Shown one piece after another: positions 1-9,542 of a stretch of 64,000 nt of DNA. Source of the DNA: Vogesella aquatica (GTDB lineage: Bacteria > Pseudomonadota > Gammaproteobacteria > Burkholderiales > Chromobacteriaceae); the NCBI RefSeq assembly GCF_028548455.1, contig NZ_JAQQLF010000012.1:62001-126000 (forward strand), given 5' to 3'. The notes under the pieces are model-generated. The model was given only the letters and a program-made list of their open reading frames with translations. It was not told where the DNA came from and made no database searches. Positions within the stretch are counted from its first letter, which is position 1; each line of letters opens with the position of its first letter. The position numbers and the translations under genes were made by a program.

Positions 1-34
1 CCAGCCAGCGAGGCTGGCATGGCGATACAGCGGA

Positions 35-1777
35 TCAGGGCTTGCGCTTGGGCGCGCTGAACAGCGCAGCCTGTTGCTGGCGCGGTTTGCCGCCCTGGCC
101 CTGGCGTGGGCCACCCTGGCCGCGCGGTTGTTGCTGCTGCATGCCGGCGTTTTGCTGGCGCGGCGGCTTGCGGCCGGTGAGCGTGCCCATGCTCAGCTCG
201 TGCATGGTCAGCGTAGGCTGGCGCGGGCCGTCGTCGTGGAAGAAGTTACCGTTCGGCTCGCCTTGCGGTTTGCGTGGCTTCTCCTGGCGCGGCTGGCGTG
301 GCTTGTCGCCGGCGGCTCTGGGCTGCTGCTGGTTGTCGCTGCGAGGCTTGCCGCCGTTGTTATTGCGGCGGGCATCGCCATTCTGGCCGCGTGGTGCCTG
401 GGCTGGCTTGTCGCCAGCCGGTTTGGCGGTGCGCGGTGCACGCTGTTCCTGGGCTTCGCCGCTTTCACGCGGTGCCGGTTTGGCCTGGCGTGGTTTGCCA
501 CCCTGGCCCTGGCGCCCGCCCTGACCGCCGCGACGGTTATTGCCGCTGCTGCCGCCTTTCGGGGTGCTGGTGGGGGTGAGCGCGCCGTGAATATAGCGGC
601 CCAGGCCGATTTCGATGGCTTGCGGCTCGGCGTTCGGGTCCGCTTCAAAACCAGGTACGGTAAAGCGTTCCACGGTTTGTTTGGTCAGCTTCTCGATGTC
701 GCGCAGAAAGCCCAGCTCGTCTACGCACACCAGCGAGATAGCCTCGCCCACGCAGCCGGCGCGGCCGGTACGGCCGATGCGGTGTACGTAGTCTTCCGGC
801 ACATTGGGCAGCTCGTAGTTCACTACGTGTGGCAGCTCTTCGATATCCAGGCCGCGGGCGGCGATATCGGTGGCGACCAGCACGGGCAGGCTGCCGTCCT
901 TGAAGCCGGCCAGCGCCTTGGTGCGGGCACCCTGGCTCTTGTTGCCGTGGATGGCCATGCTGGCGATGCCGGCTTTTTCCAGCTTCTCGGCCAAGCGGTT
1001 GGCACCGTGCTTGGTGCGGGTAAACACCAGTACCTGGTGCCAGTCGCCGCCCTTGATCATGCTGATCAGCAGCTCGGTTTTACGGTCGCGGTCGACCAGG
1101 TGCACCTTCTGGGTGATCTGGGCGTTGGTCTGGTTCGGGCGCGCCACCTCTACCAGCTTGGGCTGGTTCAGCAGCTTGTCGGCCAGTGTCTTGATCTCGT
1201 TGGAGAACGTGGCCGAGAACAACAGGTTCTGGCGTTGCTGCGGCAGCAGGGCCAGTACTTTCTTGATGTCGTGGATGAAGCCCATGTCCAGCATGCGGTC
1301 GGCTTCGTCCAGTACCAGGATTTCCACGCCGGACAAGTCGACGGTTTTCTGGCCGGCGTGGTCCAGCAGGCGGCCCGGTGTGGCTACCAGGATGTCTACC
1401 GGCTTGCGCAGCGCGGCAATCTGCGGGTTGATACCCACGCCACCGAACATCACCATAGATTTCAGCGGCAGGTATTTGCCGTACTCGCGCACGGATTCTT
1501 CCACCTGGGCAGCCAGTTCACGGGTGGGGGTGAGCACCAGTGCGCGCGGGCGGCCTTTCTGTTTGGCCGGGGCGTCCATCAGGCGGTGCAGCAGCGGCAG
1601 GGTGAAACCGGCGGTTTTGCCAGTACCGGTCTGGGCTGCGGCCAGCAGATCGCCACCCAGCAATACCTGGGGGATGGCTTGCGCCTGAATCGGGGTGGGG
1701 GTGGTGTAACCGGTGTCGGCCACGGCGCGCAGTAGCGGCTCGGCCAGACCCAGTGCAGCAAAAGTCAGTTCGGACAT
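35..1777 (-). CDS. rhlE: DEAD-box ATP-dependent RNA helicase, RhlE type
   Basis: This 580-aa protein has the full DEAD-box helicase core: a Q-motif region near residues 25-35, Walker A AQTGTGKT (48-55), a DEAD box near 155, SAT near 186 and [10 protein letters not shown] near 335. It should unwind short RNA duplexes in ribosome assembly or RNA turnover. From about residue 380 the protein becomes a roughly 200-residue basic tail rich in Gly, Arg, Gln and Pro, typical of RhlE-type RNA-binding extensions and intrinsically disordered. The assignment to RhlE rather than SrmB, DbpA or CsdA rests on the compact core plus this tail. The gene stands alone; its 5' flank (1778-1920) shows no gene. Confidence 0.9.
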   Translation of the reverse strand: MSELTFAALGLAEPLLRAVADTGYTTPTPIQAQAIPQVLLGGDLLAAAQTGTGKTAGFTLPLLHRLMDAPAKQKGRPRALVLTPTRELAAQVEESVREYGKYLPLKSMVMFGGVGINPQIAALRKPVDILVATPGRLLDHAGQKTVDLSGVEILVLDEADRMLDMGFIHDIKKVLALLPQQRQNLLFSATFSNEIKTLADKLLNQPKLVEVARPNQTNAQITQKVHLVDRDRKTELLISMIKGGDWHQVLVFTRTKHGANRLAEKLEKAGIASMAIHGNKSQGARTKALAGFKDGSLPVLVATDIAARGLDIEELPHVVNYELPNVPEDYVHRIGRTGRAGCVGEAISLVCVDELGFLRDIEKLTKQTVERFTVPGFEADPNAEPQAIEIGLGRYIHGALTPTSTPKGGSSGNNRRGGQGGRQGQGGKPRQAKPAPRESGEAQEQRAPRTAKPAGDKPAQAPRGQNGDARRNNNGGKPRSDNQQQPRAAGDKPRQPRQEKPRKPQGEPNGNFFHDDGPRQPTLTMHELSMGTLTGRKPPRQQNAGMQQQQPRGQGGPRQGQGGKPRQQQAALFSAPKRKP

Positions 1778-1978
1778 TTATTGTGCAATCAGGATGTCTG
1801 CCCATTGCAATGACAATACCAATCCGGGCGGACAAAACATTAGTTCATGGAGTGGGCCGGCAGGCTGCCTGGCCAGAGAGATAGTCGCGTTGATTGGTGG
1901 GGACGCGAAGCCGTAAGTTTACATTGAATAGCGTAACTGTGTTGATAAACCGCGCACTTTATAGAAAATATCCATAAT

Positions 1979-2012
1979 GCAAGCCACGCTGCGGCCAGGC
2001 AGCGCGGCTTGC
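1979..2012 (-). terminator. Hairpin downstream of mmsB
   Basis: Arms GCAAGCCACGCTGC (1979-1992) and GCAGCGCGGCTTGC (1999-2012) pair with one mismatch around a 6-nt loop, just past the mmsB stop. There is no strong T tract on the minus strand, so it is only a probable transcript end. The rest of 1778-2019 shows nothing else recognisable. Confidence 0.45.
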
Positions 2013-2019
2013 CGCAGGT

Positions 2020-2907
2020 CTAGCGCTGTGGGAACTGCTGCACAATGCTGGAAAAATCCAGCTTGCCGTTGCCGGCGGCTACGTGCGCCTCGAACAGCTG
2101 CTGCGCCTGGCTGCCCATGGGGTTGGCCGCCTGGCTCTGGCCGGCGGTTTCGCTGGCCAGACGCAGGTCTTTCAGCATCAGCTCGCTCATGAAGCCGCCG
2201 CTGTAGCCGCGGCTGGCCGGGGCGCTGTCCATCACGCCAGGCCACGGGTTGTAGCGCTCCAGCACCCAGTTGCTGCCCGAGCTGTTGCCCATGATTTGTG
2301 ACAGCACGGCCGGGTCCAGGCCGTTTTGCACGCCCAGCGCCAGCGCTTCGGCGGTGCCGGCCATCAGGATGCCCAGCAGCATGTTGTTGCACACCTTGGC
2401 GGTCTGGCCGGCGCCGGCAGCGCCGGCGTGAAACAGGTTTTTGCCCATGCTGGCCAAGAGCGGGCGCGCGGCTTCCACGTTGGCTGCGTCGCCGCCGATC
2501 ATGAAGGTGAGCGTGCCGGCTGCCGCACCGGCGGTGCCACCGGACACGGGTGCGTCCAGAAAGCGCAGCCCGGCCGCAGCGGCGGCTTCGGCTACGCCGC
2601 GCGCGGTGTGGGCGGCGATGGTGCTGCAATCGATCACCAGCGTGCCGGCCGGCAGGCGGGCAAACAGGCCGCTTTCGCCCAGGTACAGGCTTTCCACGTG
2701 CTGGCCGGCGGGCAGCATCGATACCACGACTTCGGCTCCGTCCACCGCCTGCTGTACGCTGTCGGCCGGGCGCCCGCCAGCGGCGGCAAACTGTTGCAGC
2801 GCGGTGGCAGACAAGTCGAAACCGTTCACGGTGTAGCCGGCTTTTACCAGGTTGGCCGCCATCGGGCCGCCCATATTGCCCAGGCCGATAAATGCGATAT
2901 GCGTCAT
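2020..2907 (-). CDS. mmsB: 3-hydroxyisobutyrate dehydrogenase
   Basis: This 295-aa NAD-dependent beta-hydroxyacid dehydrogenase has an N-terminal Rossmann motif (FIGLGNMGGPMAANL, residues 6-20), the family substrate motif around DAPVSGG, and the conserved Lys region GAGQTAKVCNN. It oxidises 3-hydroxyisobutyrate to methylmalonate semialdehyde in valine breakdown. An AGGA ribosome-binding site lies about 8 nt before the ATG. It is the last gene of the minus-strand valine cluster, 16 nt behind the hydroxyisobutyryl-CoA hydrolase that makes its substrate. The related tartronate semialdehyde reductases are the main alternative; the neighbours argue for MmsB. Confidence 0.93.
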   Translation of the reverse strand: MTHIAFIGLGNMGGPMAANLVKAGYTVNGFDLSATALQQFAAAGGRPADSVQQAVDGAEVVVSMLPAGQHVESLYLGESGLFARLPAGTLVIDCSTIAAHTARGVAEAAAAAGLRFLDAPVSGGTAGAAAGTLTFMIGGDAANVEAARPLLASMGKNLFHAGAAGAGQTAKVCNNMLLGILMAGTAEALALGVQNGLDPAVLSQIMGNSSGSNWVLERYNPWPGVMDSAPASRGYSGGFMSELMLKDLRLASETAGQSQAANPMGSQAQQLFEAHVAAGNGKLDFSSIVQQFPQR

Positions 2908-2923
2908 GTTGTGTGTCCTTTGA

Positions 2924-4045
2924 TCAGGCCAGCGCGGCCAGCGGGTGGTCGGCAGCGCGCCAGGGTTGGGTAAAGTGGCCGGCCACGGTGTGGCTGTCCA
3001 CGTCGGCCAGCGTAGGGCGTGCCCACTTGGGCTGGCGGTCTTTGTCCACCAGCAGCGCCCGCACGCCTTCGCGGAATTCCGGCCCGGCGCAGAAGTTCAG
3101 CGACAGCGCCAGCTCCATGCGCAAGACCTCGGCCAGCGACAGGTGGCGCGCGCGGCGGAAGATCTCCCAGGTGACGGCGGCGCTGGCAGGGCAGCCGGCC
3201 AGGTAGGTCTTGGCGGCGCTGGCCAGCCATGGGTCTTCGAAGGCGGTGTGGCGCAGCGCGTGGTCGATGGCGTGCAGCGAACCCTTGTTCATCAGCGTAT
3301 GGATGGCCGGCAGATTGCGTTGCAGGGCGCTGTCGGCCAGCGTGTCGGCGTTCAGGTTTCCCAGCTCGCCCAGCAGGGCGGTCAGCCGCGCATGGTTGGC
3401 CGCAGGCTCGGCCTGCCAGTGGCTGGCAGCCATGGCGGCCAGCAGCGTGTCCCAGCCACTTTGTGGCAGGATGTGGTCGGCCAGGTTGGCCAGCAGCGCG
3501 TCGCGGGCGTTCAGCGGCGCGCCGGTCAGGCCCAGAAACAACCCGCTCTTGGCCGGCATGCGCTGCAGGAACCAGCTGCCTGCCACGTCCGGGTACAGGC
3601 CGATGGTGATTTCCGGCATCGCGATACGGGTGCTGGCGGTGGCCACGCGGTGGCTGGCGCCGGCCATCAGGCCCAGGCCGCCGCCCATCACGATGCCGCT
3701 GCCCCATACCAGCAGCGGTTTGCGGTAGGTATGGATGCGGTAGTCCAGCGCGTATTCGCGGGTGAAGAAGTCTTCGGCTACCGGGTTGGGGTAGCAGTTG
3801 TCGGCCAGGAGTGCATCGCGCAGCGCCCGCACGTCACCGCCGGCGCAGAAGGCTTTGTCACCAGTGCCGCGCAGTAGCACGGCGGCAATGCCGTCGTCGG
3901 CATCCCAGATCGACAGCCGCGCGTCCAGCAAGCGGATCATGTCCAGGTTCAGCGCGTTGAGCGCCTTGTCGGCATTCAGCGTGGCCACGCCCAGGCGCAT
4001 GCCGGCGGCGGTGGCGATTTCGTCAAACAGCACAAGCTCGTTCAT
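2924..4045 (-). CDS. 3-hydroxyisobutyryl-CoA hydrolase (crotonase fold)
   Basis: This 373-aa crotonase-superfamily protein is longer than enoyl-CoA hydratases and has the hydrolase hallmarks: an oxyanion-hole segment FCAGGDVRAL and MPEITIGLYPDVAGS, where the E...PDVxGS pattern marks HIBCH proteins. It releases free 3-hydroxyisobutyrate from its CoA ester, the step before MmsB. I chose the ATG at 4045 (MNELVLFDE). The longer reading frame to 4108 enters an intergenic repeat and would add unlikely residues. The purine-rich stretch upstream is only a weak ribosome-binding site. Confidence 0.88.
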   Translation of the reverse strand: MNELVLFDEIATAAGMRLGVATLNADKALNALNLDMIRLLDARLSIWDADDGIAAVLLRGTGDKAFCAGGDVRALRDALLADNCYPNPVAEDFFTREYALDYRIHTYRKPLLVWGSGIVMGGGLGLMAGASHRVATASTRIAMPEITIGLYPDVAGSWFLQRMPAKSGLFLGLTGAPLNARDALLANLADHILPQSGWDTLLAAMAASHWQAEPAANHARLTALLGELGNLNADTLADSALQRNLPAIHTLMNKGSLHAIDHALRHTAFEDPWLASAAKTYLAGCPASAAVTWEIFRRARHLSLAEVLRMELALSLNFCAGPEFREGVRALLVDKDRQPKWARPTLADVDSHTVAGHFTQPWRAADHPLAALA

Positions 4046-4056
4046 GGGGTTCTTTC

Positions 4057-4166
4057 TTTTTTGCCACGGAAGGCACGGACAAACACGGACCAGCTGCCAG
4101 ATCGGCATGCAGGCGGGCCTGCCAGGGTTTGTTTTCGTGCATTTCGTGTATTCAGTGGCGAAAAGG
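4057..4166. repeat. CCACGAA/TTCGTGG inverted-pair intergenic repeat, copy 1
   Basis: Almost the whole gap between two cluster genes is this element. The left end reads TTTTTTGCCACGGAAGGCAC with further CACGGAC units. The right end reads GTTTTCGTGCATTTCGTGTA and ends in GTGGCGAAAAGG, close to the reverse complement of the left end. The same design recurs at 4949-5267, 9543-9835 and 21107-21223. No ORF is present. Confidence 0.7.
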
Positions 4167-4168
4167 GT

Positions 4169-4948
4169 TTAACGGTTTTTCCACACCGGTGCGCGTTTCT
4201 CCAGGAAGGCGTTCACGCCCTCACGCTGGTCTTCGCTGTCGAATAGCTTGATGAACAGCTCGCGCTCGTGGATCAGGTTGGCCGCAGGCGGCGCGTAACG
4301 GGCGCGCTGTACCAGTGTCTTGCAGGCGCTGACGGCTACCGGCGACTGGCGGCCAACCTTGTCGGCCAGCGCCAGTGCCGCGTCGCGCGCGCCGCCTTTG
4401 GGCACCACTTCTTCTACCAGGCCGATGCGCAATGCGGTGGCGGCGTCTACGCGCTCGCCGCACAGAATCATGCGTTTGGCCCAGCCTTCGCCTACCAGCC
4501 ACGGCAGGTTCTGCGTGCCGCCGGCGCACGGCAGCAGGCCGACGGCGGCTTCCGGCAGCGCCATCTGCGCCTGCTCTTCGGCAATGCGGATGTCGCAGGC
4601 CAGCGCGCACTCCAGCCCGCCGCCCATCGCGTAGCCGTTGATGGCGGCGATGCTGACGCCACGGAAGCCGGACAGCGCTTCGAAGGCTGCGCCGAAGGCC
4701 ATGGTGGCGCTGGCGGCGTGGCCTTTGTTGCCGTCGGCAAACTGCTTGAGGTCGGCACCGGCGCTGAAGAATTTTTCGCCCTCGCCGGTGATCACCAGCG
4801 CGTAGATGCTGCGGTCGGCGTTCAGGTCGGCTACCAGCTGCTGCAAGGCCTGCAGGCTGTCCAGCGTCCAGGTGTTGGCCGGCGGGTTGGCGATGGTGAC
4901 CAGCGCGGTGTGGCCGATCTTTTCCACGTTGAGGTTGGTGTAGGACAT
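4169..4948 (-). CDS. Enoyl-CoA hydratase
   Basis: This is a 259-aa crotonase-fold protein of standard hydratase length. Visible motifs are the oxyanion-hole segment FSAGADLKQF, the helix NGYAMGGGLECALACD, and the PEAAVGLLPCAGGTQ segment carrying a catalytic-type Glu. In this cluster it probably hydrates methacrylyl-CoA to 3-hydroxyisobutyryl-CoA, between the acyl-CoA dehydrogenase and the hydrolase. Broad-specificity short-chain enoyl-CoA hydratase activity is equally compatible with the sequence. It is flanked on both sides by CCACGAA-type intergenic repeats. Confidence 0.9.
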   Translation of the reverse strand: MSYTNLNVEKIGHTALVTIANPPANTWTLDSLQALQQLVADLNADRSIYALVITGEGEKFFSAGADLKQFADGNKGHAASATMAFGAAFEALSGFRGVSIAAINGYAMGGGLECALACDIRIAEEQAQMALPEAAVGLLPCAGGTQNLPWLVGEGWAKRMILCGERVDAATALRIGLVEEVVPKGGARDAALALADKVGRQSPVAVSACKTLVQRARYAPPAANLIHERELFIKLFDSEDQREGVNAFLEKRAPVWKNR

Positions 4949-5267
4949 GGTGTGGTTTCCTGTTGGTTGGCCACGAAAGACGGTTTATCCGGGATGTCTG
5001 TCGCGTGCTTTTATACTGGGTAGTGTGTTTGCAGCCTGAGTCTGTTTTTTGCCACGAACCCCACGGAAAAACACGAAAAGGTTCGAGTCTTGAGCCTGCT
5101 GTGTGCTCGATGGTGAACAACGCCGCGTTTTCTTTTTGGGCCACGAAATACACCGAAGGCACGGAAATACAGGGAAGCTGTTGTGTGATCTGGTCGTACC
5201 AATACGGGCTATCCTCGTCATTTTTCGTGCTTTTCGTGTGTTTTCGTGGCCAATCTGCCTTTTGTCC
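4949..5267. repeat. Intergenic region of CCACGAA/TTCGTGG repeats, copy 2
   Basis: This 319-bp gap holds no convincing gene. It carries CCACGAA units at 4970, 5049-5080 (GCCACGAACCCCACGG then AAACACGAAAAGG) and 5140-5170 (GGCCACGAAATACACC then GGCACGG). The reverse form is at 5217-5252 (TTTTTCGTGCTTTTCGTG then TTTTCGTGGCC). The forward and reverse blocks could fold into a long imperfect hairpin. ORFs called through this gap are translations of the repeat. Confidence 0.65.
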
Positions 5268-6428
5268 TTAGCGCAGGCTGTCCAGCGCGCCGTCCTGCAG
5301 CAGGCGGCGGGCGGTGATGACGCGCATGATCTCGTTGGTGCCTTCCAGAATCTGGTGCACGCGGTTGTCGCGTACATAGCGTTCCAGCGGGTACTCCTTG
5401 ATATAGCCATAACCGCCGAACAGTTGCAGCGCTTCGTTGGCCACCTTGAAGCCGGTGTCGGTGGCCAGGCGCTTGGCCATGGCGCAATAGGCGGTGGCGT
5501 CGGGGCTGCCGTTGTCCAGCTGCCAGGCGGCCAGGCGCACCATCTGGCGCGCGGCAATCAGCTCGCAGGCCATGTCGGCCAGACGGAACTGCACGCTTTG
5601 CAGCTCGGCTAGCGGCTGGCCGAACTGTTGCCGTTCCTGCACGTAGCGGGTGGCGGCTTCCAGCGCGGCCTGGGCGGTGCCTACCGAGCAGGTGGCGATG
5701 TTGATGCGGCCGCCGTCCAGCCCTTTCATGGCGAAGGTGAAGCCCTGGCCTGCCTGCCCCAGCAGGTTGGCCGCCGGTACCCGCACGTTGTCGAAGGTGA
5801 TGGTGCGCGTGGGCTGGCTGTTCCAGCCCATTTTCTTTTCTTTCTTGCCGTACTGGATGCCGGGCAGGTCGGCCGGCACCACCAGTGCCGAGATGCCTTT
5901 GGCGCCCGGCCCGCCGGTGCGCGCCATTACTACCAGCACGTCGGTGCTGCCGGCGCCGCTGATGAAGGCCTTGCTGCCGTTCAGTACGTAGTGCTCGCCG
6001 TCACGTTCGGCGCGGGTACGCAGGTTGGCCGCGTCGGAGCCGGCGCCCGGCTCGGTGAGGCAGTAGCTGCCAAACTTTTGGCCGGCAGCCAGCGCCGGTG
6101 CCCATTCTGCCGCCACGTCGGGGCGGGCAAAGCTGCCTATCATCCAGCTCACCATATTGTGGATGGTGAGGTAGGCGGTGGTGCTGGTGCAGCCGGCGGC
6201 CAGCGCCTCGAAGATGATGGCGGCGTCCAGCCGCGGCAGGCCCAGGCCGCCGTATTCGGTGGGGGTGTACAGGCCGCAGAAGCCCATCTCGCCGGCGCTG
6301 CGCAGCACGTCCAGCGGGAAGATTTCCTGTTCGTCCCAGTGTGCGGCGTGCGGTGCCAGCTCGCAGCGGGCAAACTCGCGGGCGCTGTCCTGGAAGGCCA
6401 GCTGTTCGTCGCTGAGTGCAAAATCCAT
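5268..6428 (-). CDS. Acyl-CoA dehydrogenase, probable isobutyryl-CoA dehydrogenase
   Basis: This 386-aa FAD-dependent acyl-CoA dehydrogenase shows CLTEPGAGSDAANL, the GSKAFISGAG segment, and a C-terminal QLFGGYGYIKEYPLER followed by LEGTNEIM, the flavin- and substrate-binding end of the family. In the valine cluster it most likely converts isobutyryl-CoA to methacrylyl-CoA. The start is the ATG at 6428, with AAAGGA 6 nt upstream; a TTG two codons earlier lacks room for that site. Electrons should go to ETF, which is not encoded in the window. Isovaleryl or short-chain specificity cannot be excluded from sequence alone. Confidence 0.88.
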   Translation of the reverse strand: MDFALSDEQLAFQDSAREFARCELAPHAAHWDEQEIFPLDVLRSAGEMGFCGLYTPTEYGGLGLPRLDAAIIFEALAAGCTSTTAYLTIHNMVSWMIGSFARPDVAAEWAPALAAGQKFGSYCLTEPGAGSDAANLRTRAERDGEHYVLNGSKAFISGAGSTDVLVVMARTGGPGAKGISALVVPADLPGIQYGKKEKKMGWNSQPTRTITFDNVRVPAANLLGQAGQGFTFAMKGLDGGRINIATCSVGTAQAALEAATRYVQERQQFGQPLAELQSVQFRLADMACELIAARQMVRLAAWQLDNGSPDATAYCAMAKRLATDTGFKVANEALQLFGGYGYIKEYPLERYVRDNRVHQILEGTNEIMRVITARRLLQDGALDSLR

Positions 6429-6478
6429 GAACAATCCTTTGTCGAATGGGCCGGGTGGGGCGGTTGGCCTTGCCGTCC

Positions 6479-6525
6479 ACCACGAAGCGCACGCCTGGCA
6501 CGGCGGCTGTGGTGCGTTTCGTGGT
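6479..6525. repeat. Hairpin with CCACGAA/TTCGTGG arms
   Basis: ACCACGAAGCGCAC (6479-6492) and GTGCGTTTCGTGGT (6512-6525) pair at 13 of 14 positions between mmsA and the acyl-CoA dehydrogenase. It uses the same CCACGAA word as the longer repeats nearby and may attenuate or stabilise the operon transcript. Confidence 0.5.
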
Positions 6526-6541
6526 TGGGGGGCGAAGCGGT

Positions 6542-8041
6542 TTATTTCAGCGAGATGGTGGTCTGCACCTTGCCGCTGCTGGCGTCGTCGTCGAACCAGC
6601 GGCTGGTGACGGTCTTGGTCTGGGTGTAGAACAGCACCACCTGCTTGCCGTACGGGCCCAGGTCGCCCAGCTTGGACGCGCGCGAGCCGGTAAAGCTGAA
6701 CAGCGGCACCGGTACCGGAATCGGCACGTTCACCCCCACCTGGCCCACGTCGATGTCTTCCTGGAAGCAGCGGGCGGCGGCGCCGCTCTGGGTGAAGATG
6801 GCGGTGCCGTTACCGTTGGGGTTGGCGTTGATCAGCTCGATGGCCTCGTCCAGCGTGTCGGCGGCCATCAGGCACAGTACCGGGCCGAAGATTTCCTGCT
6901 CGTAGATGCTCATGCCCGGCTTCACGTCGCTGAAGATGGTGGGGCCGACAAAGTTGCCGTGCGGGTAGCCTGCCACGCTGACATCGCGGCCATCCAGCGC
7001 CAGGCTGGCGCCGTCGGCCACGCCGCGTTCGATCAGGCCATGGATGCGCTCGCGTGCGGCGCAGCTGATCACCGGGCCCAGGTCTGGGTTGTCGATGCCG
7101 GCGCCTACGCGCAGGCTTTGTGCCTTGGCCACCAGCTCCGGCAGCCACTGTTGTGCTTCGCCCACCAGAATGGCCACGCTCAGCGCCATGCAGCGCTGGC
7201 CGGCCGCGCCAAAGGCGGCGCCGGTGAGCTGGTTCAGCGCCTGTTCCTTGTTTGCGTCTGGCAGCACCACGGCGTGGTTTTTGGCGCCCATCATGCACTG
7301 CACGCGTTTGCCGGCCAGGCTGGCGCGGTTGTACACGTGGGTGCCGACGCGGGTGGAGCCGACAAAACTGATGGCCTTGATGTCGGGGTGGTCGCACAGT
7401 GCGTTCACCACGTCCGGCCCGCCGTGTACCACATTGAGCACGCCAGCCGGTACACCGGCCTGCAGCGCCAGCTCTACCAGCCGCATGGTGACCAGTGGGT
7501 CTTGCTCCGACGGCTTCAGCACGAAGGTGTTGCCGGTAGCGATGGCCATCGGGAACATCCACAGCGGAATCATGGCCGGGAAGTTGAACGGGGTAATGCC
7601 GGCGCACACGCCCAGCGGCTGCATCACGGTGTAGGTGTCTACGCCGCCAGCCACGTTTTCGGCGTACTCGCCCAGCTGCAGGGTGCCGATGTTGGCCGCG
7701 TGCTCCACCACTTCCAGCCCGCGGAAGATGTCGCCCTCGGCGTCGGCCAGGGTTTTGCCCTGTTCGGCGGTGAGCAGGGCGGCCAGCTCTTTCATGTTGT
7801 CGCGGATCAGCTGCTGCAGCTTCAGGAAGATGCGGGCGCGGGTGCCGATCGGGGTTTTCTTCCAGCGCGTGAACGCGGCCTTGCCGGCGGCGATGGCGGC
7901 TGCCACTTCGTCGGCGGTGGCCATCGGTACACGCGCCAGCACTTCCTGGGTGGCTGGGTTCACGACCTCGCGCCATTCGGTGGTGCGCGATTCGACAAAT
8001 TCGCCGCCGATCAGCAGCTTGACGGTGGGCAGGTGCGACAT
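6542..8041 (-). CDS. mmsA: Methylmalonate-semialdehyde dehydrogenase (CoA-acylating)
   Basis: This 499-aa ALDH-superfamily enzyme carries the MmsA-type segment [11 protein letters not shown] with the catalytic Cys, the glycine-rich [12 protein letters not shown] region and [10 protein letters not shown]. It converts methylmalonate semialdehyde, NAD+ and CoA to propionyl-CoA, CO2 and NADH, closing the valine route. The start is the ATG at 8041 (MSHLPTVKL), with AGGAGA about 7 nt upstream; a longer frame to 8101 would run through the operator. It is the first gene of the minus-strand valine operon, and a LiuR-type palindrome lies 43-60 bp upstream. Confidence 0.95.
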   Translation of the reverse strand: MSHLPTVKLLIGGEFVESRTTEWREVVNPATQEVLARVPMATADEVAAAIAAGKAAFTRWKKTPIGTRARIFLKLQQLIRDNMKELAALLTAEQGKTLADAEGDIFRGLEVVEHAANIGTLQLGEYAENVAGGVDTYTVMQPLGVCAGITPFNFPAMIPLWMFPMAIATGNTFVLKPSEQDPLVTMRLVELALQAGVPAGVLNVVHGGPDVVNALCDHPDIKAISFVGSTRVGTHVYNRASLAGKRVQCMMGAKNHAVVLPDANKEQALNQLTGAAFGAAGQRCMALSVAILVGEAQQWLPELVAKAQSLRVGAGIDNPDLGPVISCAARERIHGLIERGVADGASLALDGRDVSVAGYPHGNFVGPTIFSDVKPGMSIYEQEIFGPVLCLMAADTLDEAIELINANPNGNGTAIFTQSGAAARCFQEDIDVGQVGVNVPIPVPVPLFSFTGSRASKLGDLGPYGKQVVLFYTQTKTVTSRWFDDDASSGKVQTTISLK

Positions 8042-8081
8042 GGGTGTTCTCCTGTGTGGCCGTGTGGGCACGGCTTGAGTA

Positions 8082-8101
8082 TACGTTAACGTAAACGTCA
8101 A
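8082..8101. promoter_or_regulatory. LiuR-type operator upstream of mmsA
   Basis: The site reads TACGTTAACGTAAACGTCAA. Its 18-bp core CGTTAACGTAAACGTCAA (8084-8101) is identical to the one at 17140-17157, and related palindromes lie at 18183 and 19872. A MerR-family LiuR homologue is encoded at 18341. Binding is inferred. Confidence 0.7.
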
Positions 8102-8114
8102 TCGAGCATCAAAT

Positions 8115-8134
8115 TAAAGCAAGTGCTTGGTTTT
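8115..8134. promoter_or_regulatory. Second palindrome (CAAGTGCTTG) in the mmsA promoter region
   Basis: TAAAGCAAGTGCTTGGTTTT has a 10-bp near-perfect palindrome at 8120-8129. A very similar sequence, TAAAGCAAGCGCTCAGTTTT, lies at 17174-17193 in front of the acyl-CoA synthetase operon, also about 20 bp from a LiuR-type site. This size suits a TetR-family operator, but the cognate regulator is not identified here. Confidence 0.45.
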
Positions 8135-8263
8135 TTCCACCTTGCATGTTGGCCGCAGGCGGAAAACAGGGGGCGTGTGGCGGTAGTGGTACAGCGCTGC
8201 AGGCCGGTGCGGTATCGGAGGGCGATGCTGACATCACCCGCACACCGGCCAGCAGCCAGCCGA

Positions 8264-9499
8264 TCAGGCCAGGCTGCGCTCGTCGGCGATGATTTTGCCG
8301 TCGGCTGGCAAGCTGCCCGGTGTACACAGGCAGACCTCGCCGCGCAGCTTGGTCAGCTCGCGCAGCGTGGCGGCCACACTGTCGCTGGTGGCAGCGTCGT
8401 GCGGGGCAGGGCACTCGGCGTGCAGCGTCATGCGATCCTGGTGTTCGTGTTGCTGTATCACCAGCCGCACCCGGCCCAGCTGCGGGTGGCGGGCGGCCAC
8501 CGCGTGGACTTGCTCCGGGTGGACAAACATGCCTTTTACCTTGGCGCTTTGGTCGGCGCGCCCCAGCCAGCCCTGGATGCGCACATTGCTGCGCCCGCAT
8601 ATTGATGGGCCGGGTAGCGTGGCGGACAGGTCGCCGGTGGCAAAGCGGATCAGCGGATAATGACGGTCGAAGCTGGTGACCACCACTTCGCCCACTTCGC
8701 CGTCGGCTACTGGCTGGCCGCTGCCGGGGCTGACCAGCTCCAGCAATACGCCTTCGTCTACTACCATGCCGGCACCTGGCTGGCTTTCGTAGGCGATCAG
8801 CCCCAGGTCGGCGGTGGCGTAGCACTGGAATACGGTGACGCCGCGTTCGGCAAACCAGGCGCGCAGGCTGGCCGGTAGTGCCTCGCCGCTGACCAGTGCT
8901 TTGTCGAGGCGGGGCAACGCCACGCCCAGCTGTTCGGCTTTTTCCAGGATCAGTTTCAGGAACGACGGCGTGCCGGTATAGCCGCTGGCGCCCAGGTCGC
9001 GCATGGCCTGCACTTGCAGCTCGGTTTGCCCGGTGCCGCCGGGAAACACCGCGCAACCCAGTGCGCGGGCGCCGGCGTCCATCATCCAGCCACCGGGGGT
9101 GAAGTGGTAGGAAAAGCCGTTGTGTACCACGTCGCCGGCGCGGAAGCCGGCGGCGTACAGGGCGCGGCTCATGCGCCAGCTGTCGGCCTCGTGGCCTTGT
9201 GGTTCATACAGTGGCCCGGGCGAGGCAAATAGCCTCGCTGCCTGGCCGGTTAGCTGCGTGGCAAATCCGCCAAACGGCGGGCTGGCCTGCTGTGCGGCCA
9301 ACAGTGCCGATTTGCGCGTGAGCGGCAGCGTAGCCAGTGCGGCCAGGCTGGTGATGCGCAGGCAGTCTATGTCGGCCAGCAGGCGGGCGTAGGCCGGGCT
9401 GTGGGTTTTGGCGTGTGCCAGCTGGGCCGGCAGGCGTGCCAGCAGCGCAGCCAGCCGGTCGCTGTGGGTGCGGGTTTCCAGTGCGTCGAGATGGGGCAT
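8264..9499 (-). CDS. PaaK-like AMP-forming CoA ligase
   Basis: This 411-aa member of the phenylacetate-CoA ligase branch of adenylate-forming enzymes shows the FSYHFTPGG region, TGTPSFLK and a C-terminal PaaK-type domain (GRSNVRIQGWLGRADQ, then VHPEQVHAV). It should activate a carboxylic acid to its CoA thioester; the substrate is unknown. The start at 9499 (MPHLDALETR) has AGGAAA upstream; a longer frame to 9604 runs into the CCACGAA repeat. It is the last gene of the minus-strand liv/acyl-CoA synthetase cluster, but a repeat-filled 358-bp gap separates it from livF, so co-transcription is uncertain. Confidence 0.75.
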   Translation of the reverse strand: MPHLDALETRTHSDRLAALLARLPAQLAHAKTHSPAYARLLADIDCLRITSLAALATLPLTRKSALLAAQQASPPFGGFATQLTGQAARLFASPGPLYEPQGHEADSWRMSRALYAAGFRAGDVVHNGFSYHFTPGGWMMDAGARALGCAVFPGGTGQTELQVQAMRDLGASGYTGTPSFLKLILEKAEQLGVALPRLDKALVSGEALPASLRAWFAERGVTVFQCYATADLGLIAYESQPGAGMVVDEGVLLELVSPGSGQPVADGEVGEVVVTSFDRHYPLIRFATGDLSATLPGPSICGRSNVRIQGWLGRADQSAKVKGMFVHPEQVHAVAARHPQLGRVRLVIQQHEHQDRMTLHAECPAPHDAATSDSVAATLRELTKLRGEVCLCTPGSLPADGKIIADERSLA

Positions 9500-9542
9500 G
9501 GTGGCGGTTTCCTGGTTGATGGATGCGTCGTGGCCGTCGCGG

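Noticed and set aside
74-1735. 553-aa open frame on the plus strand opposite rhlE
   Set aside because: Its protein is Ala/Leu/His/Gln-rich with no motif, and the opposite strand has a complete DEAD-box helicase. It is an antisense shadow typical of GC-rich DNA.
4949-5267. Regular CCACGAA units considered as a CRISPR array
   Set aside because: Unit spacing is irregular, units are 7-20 bp and lie in inverted orientation, and no cas genes are near. They fit a REP-like repeat.
6446-8089. 547-aa plus-strand frame opposite mmsA
   Set aside because: MmsA on the minus strand has its catalytic Cys motif and ribosome-binding site; the opposite frame has neither motif nor start signal.
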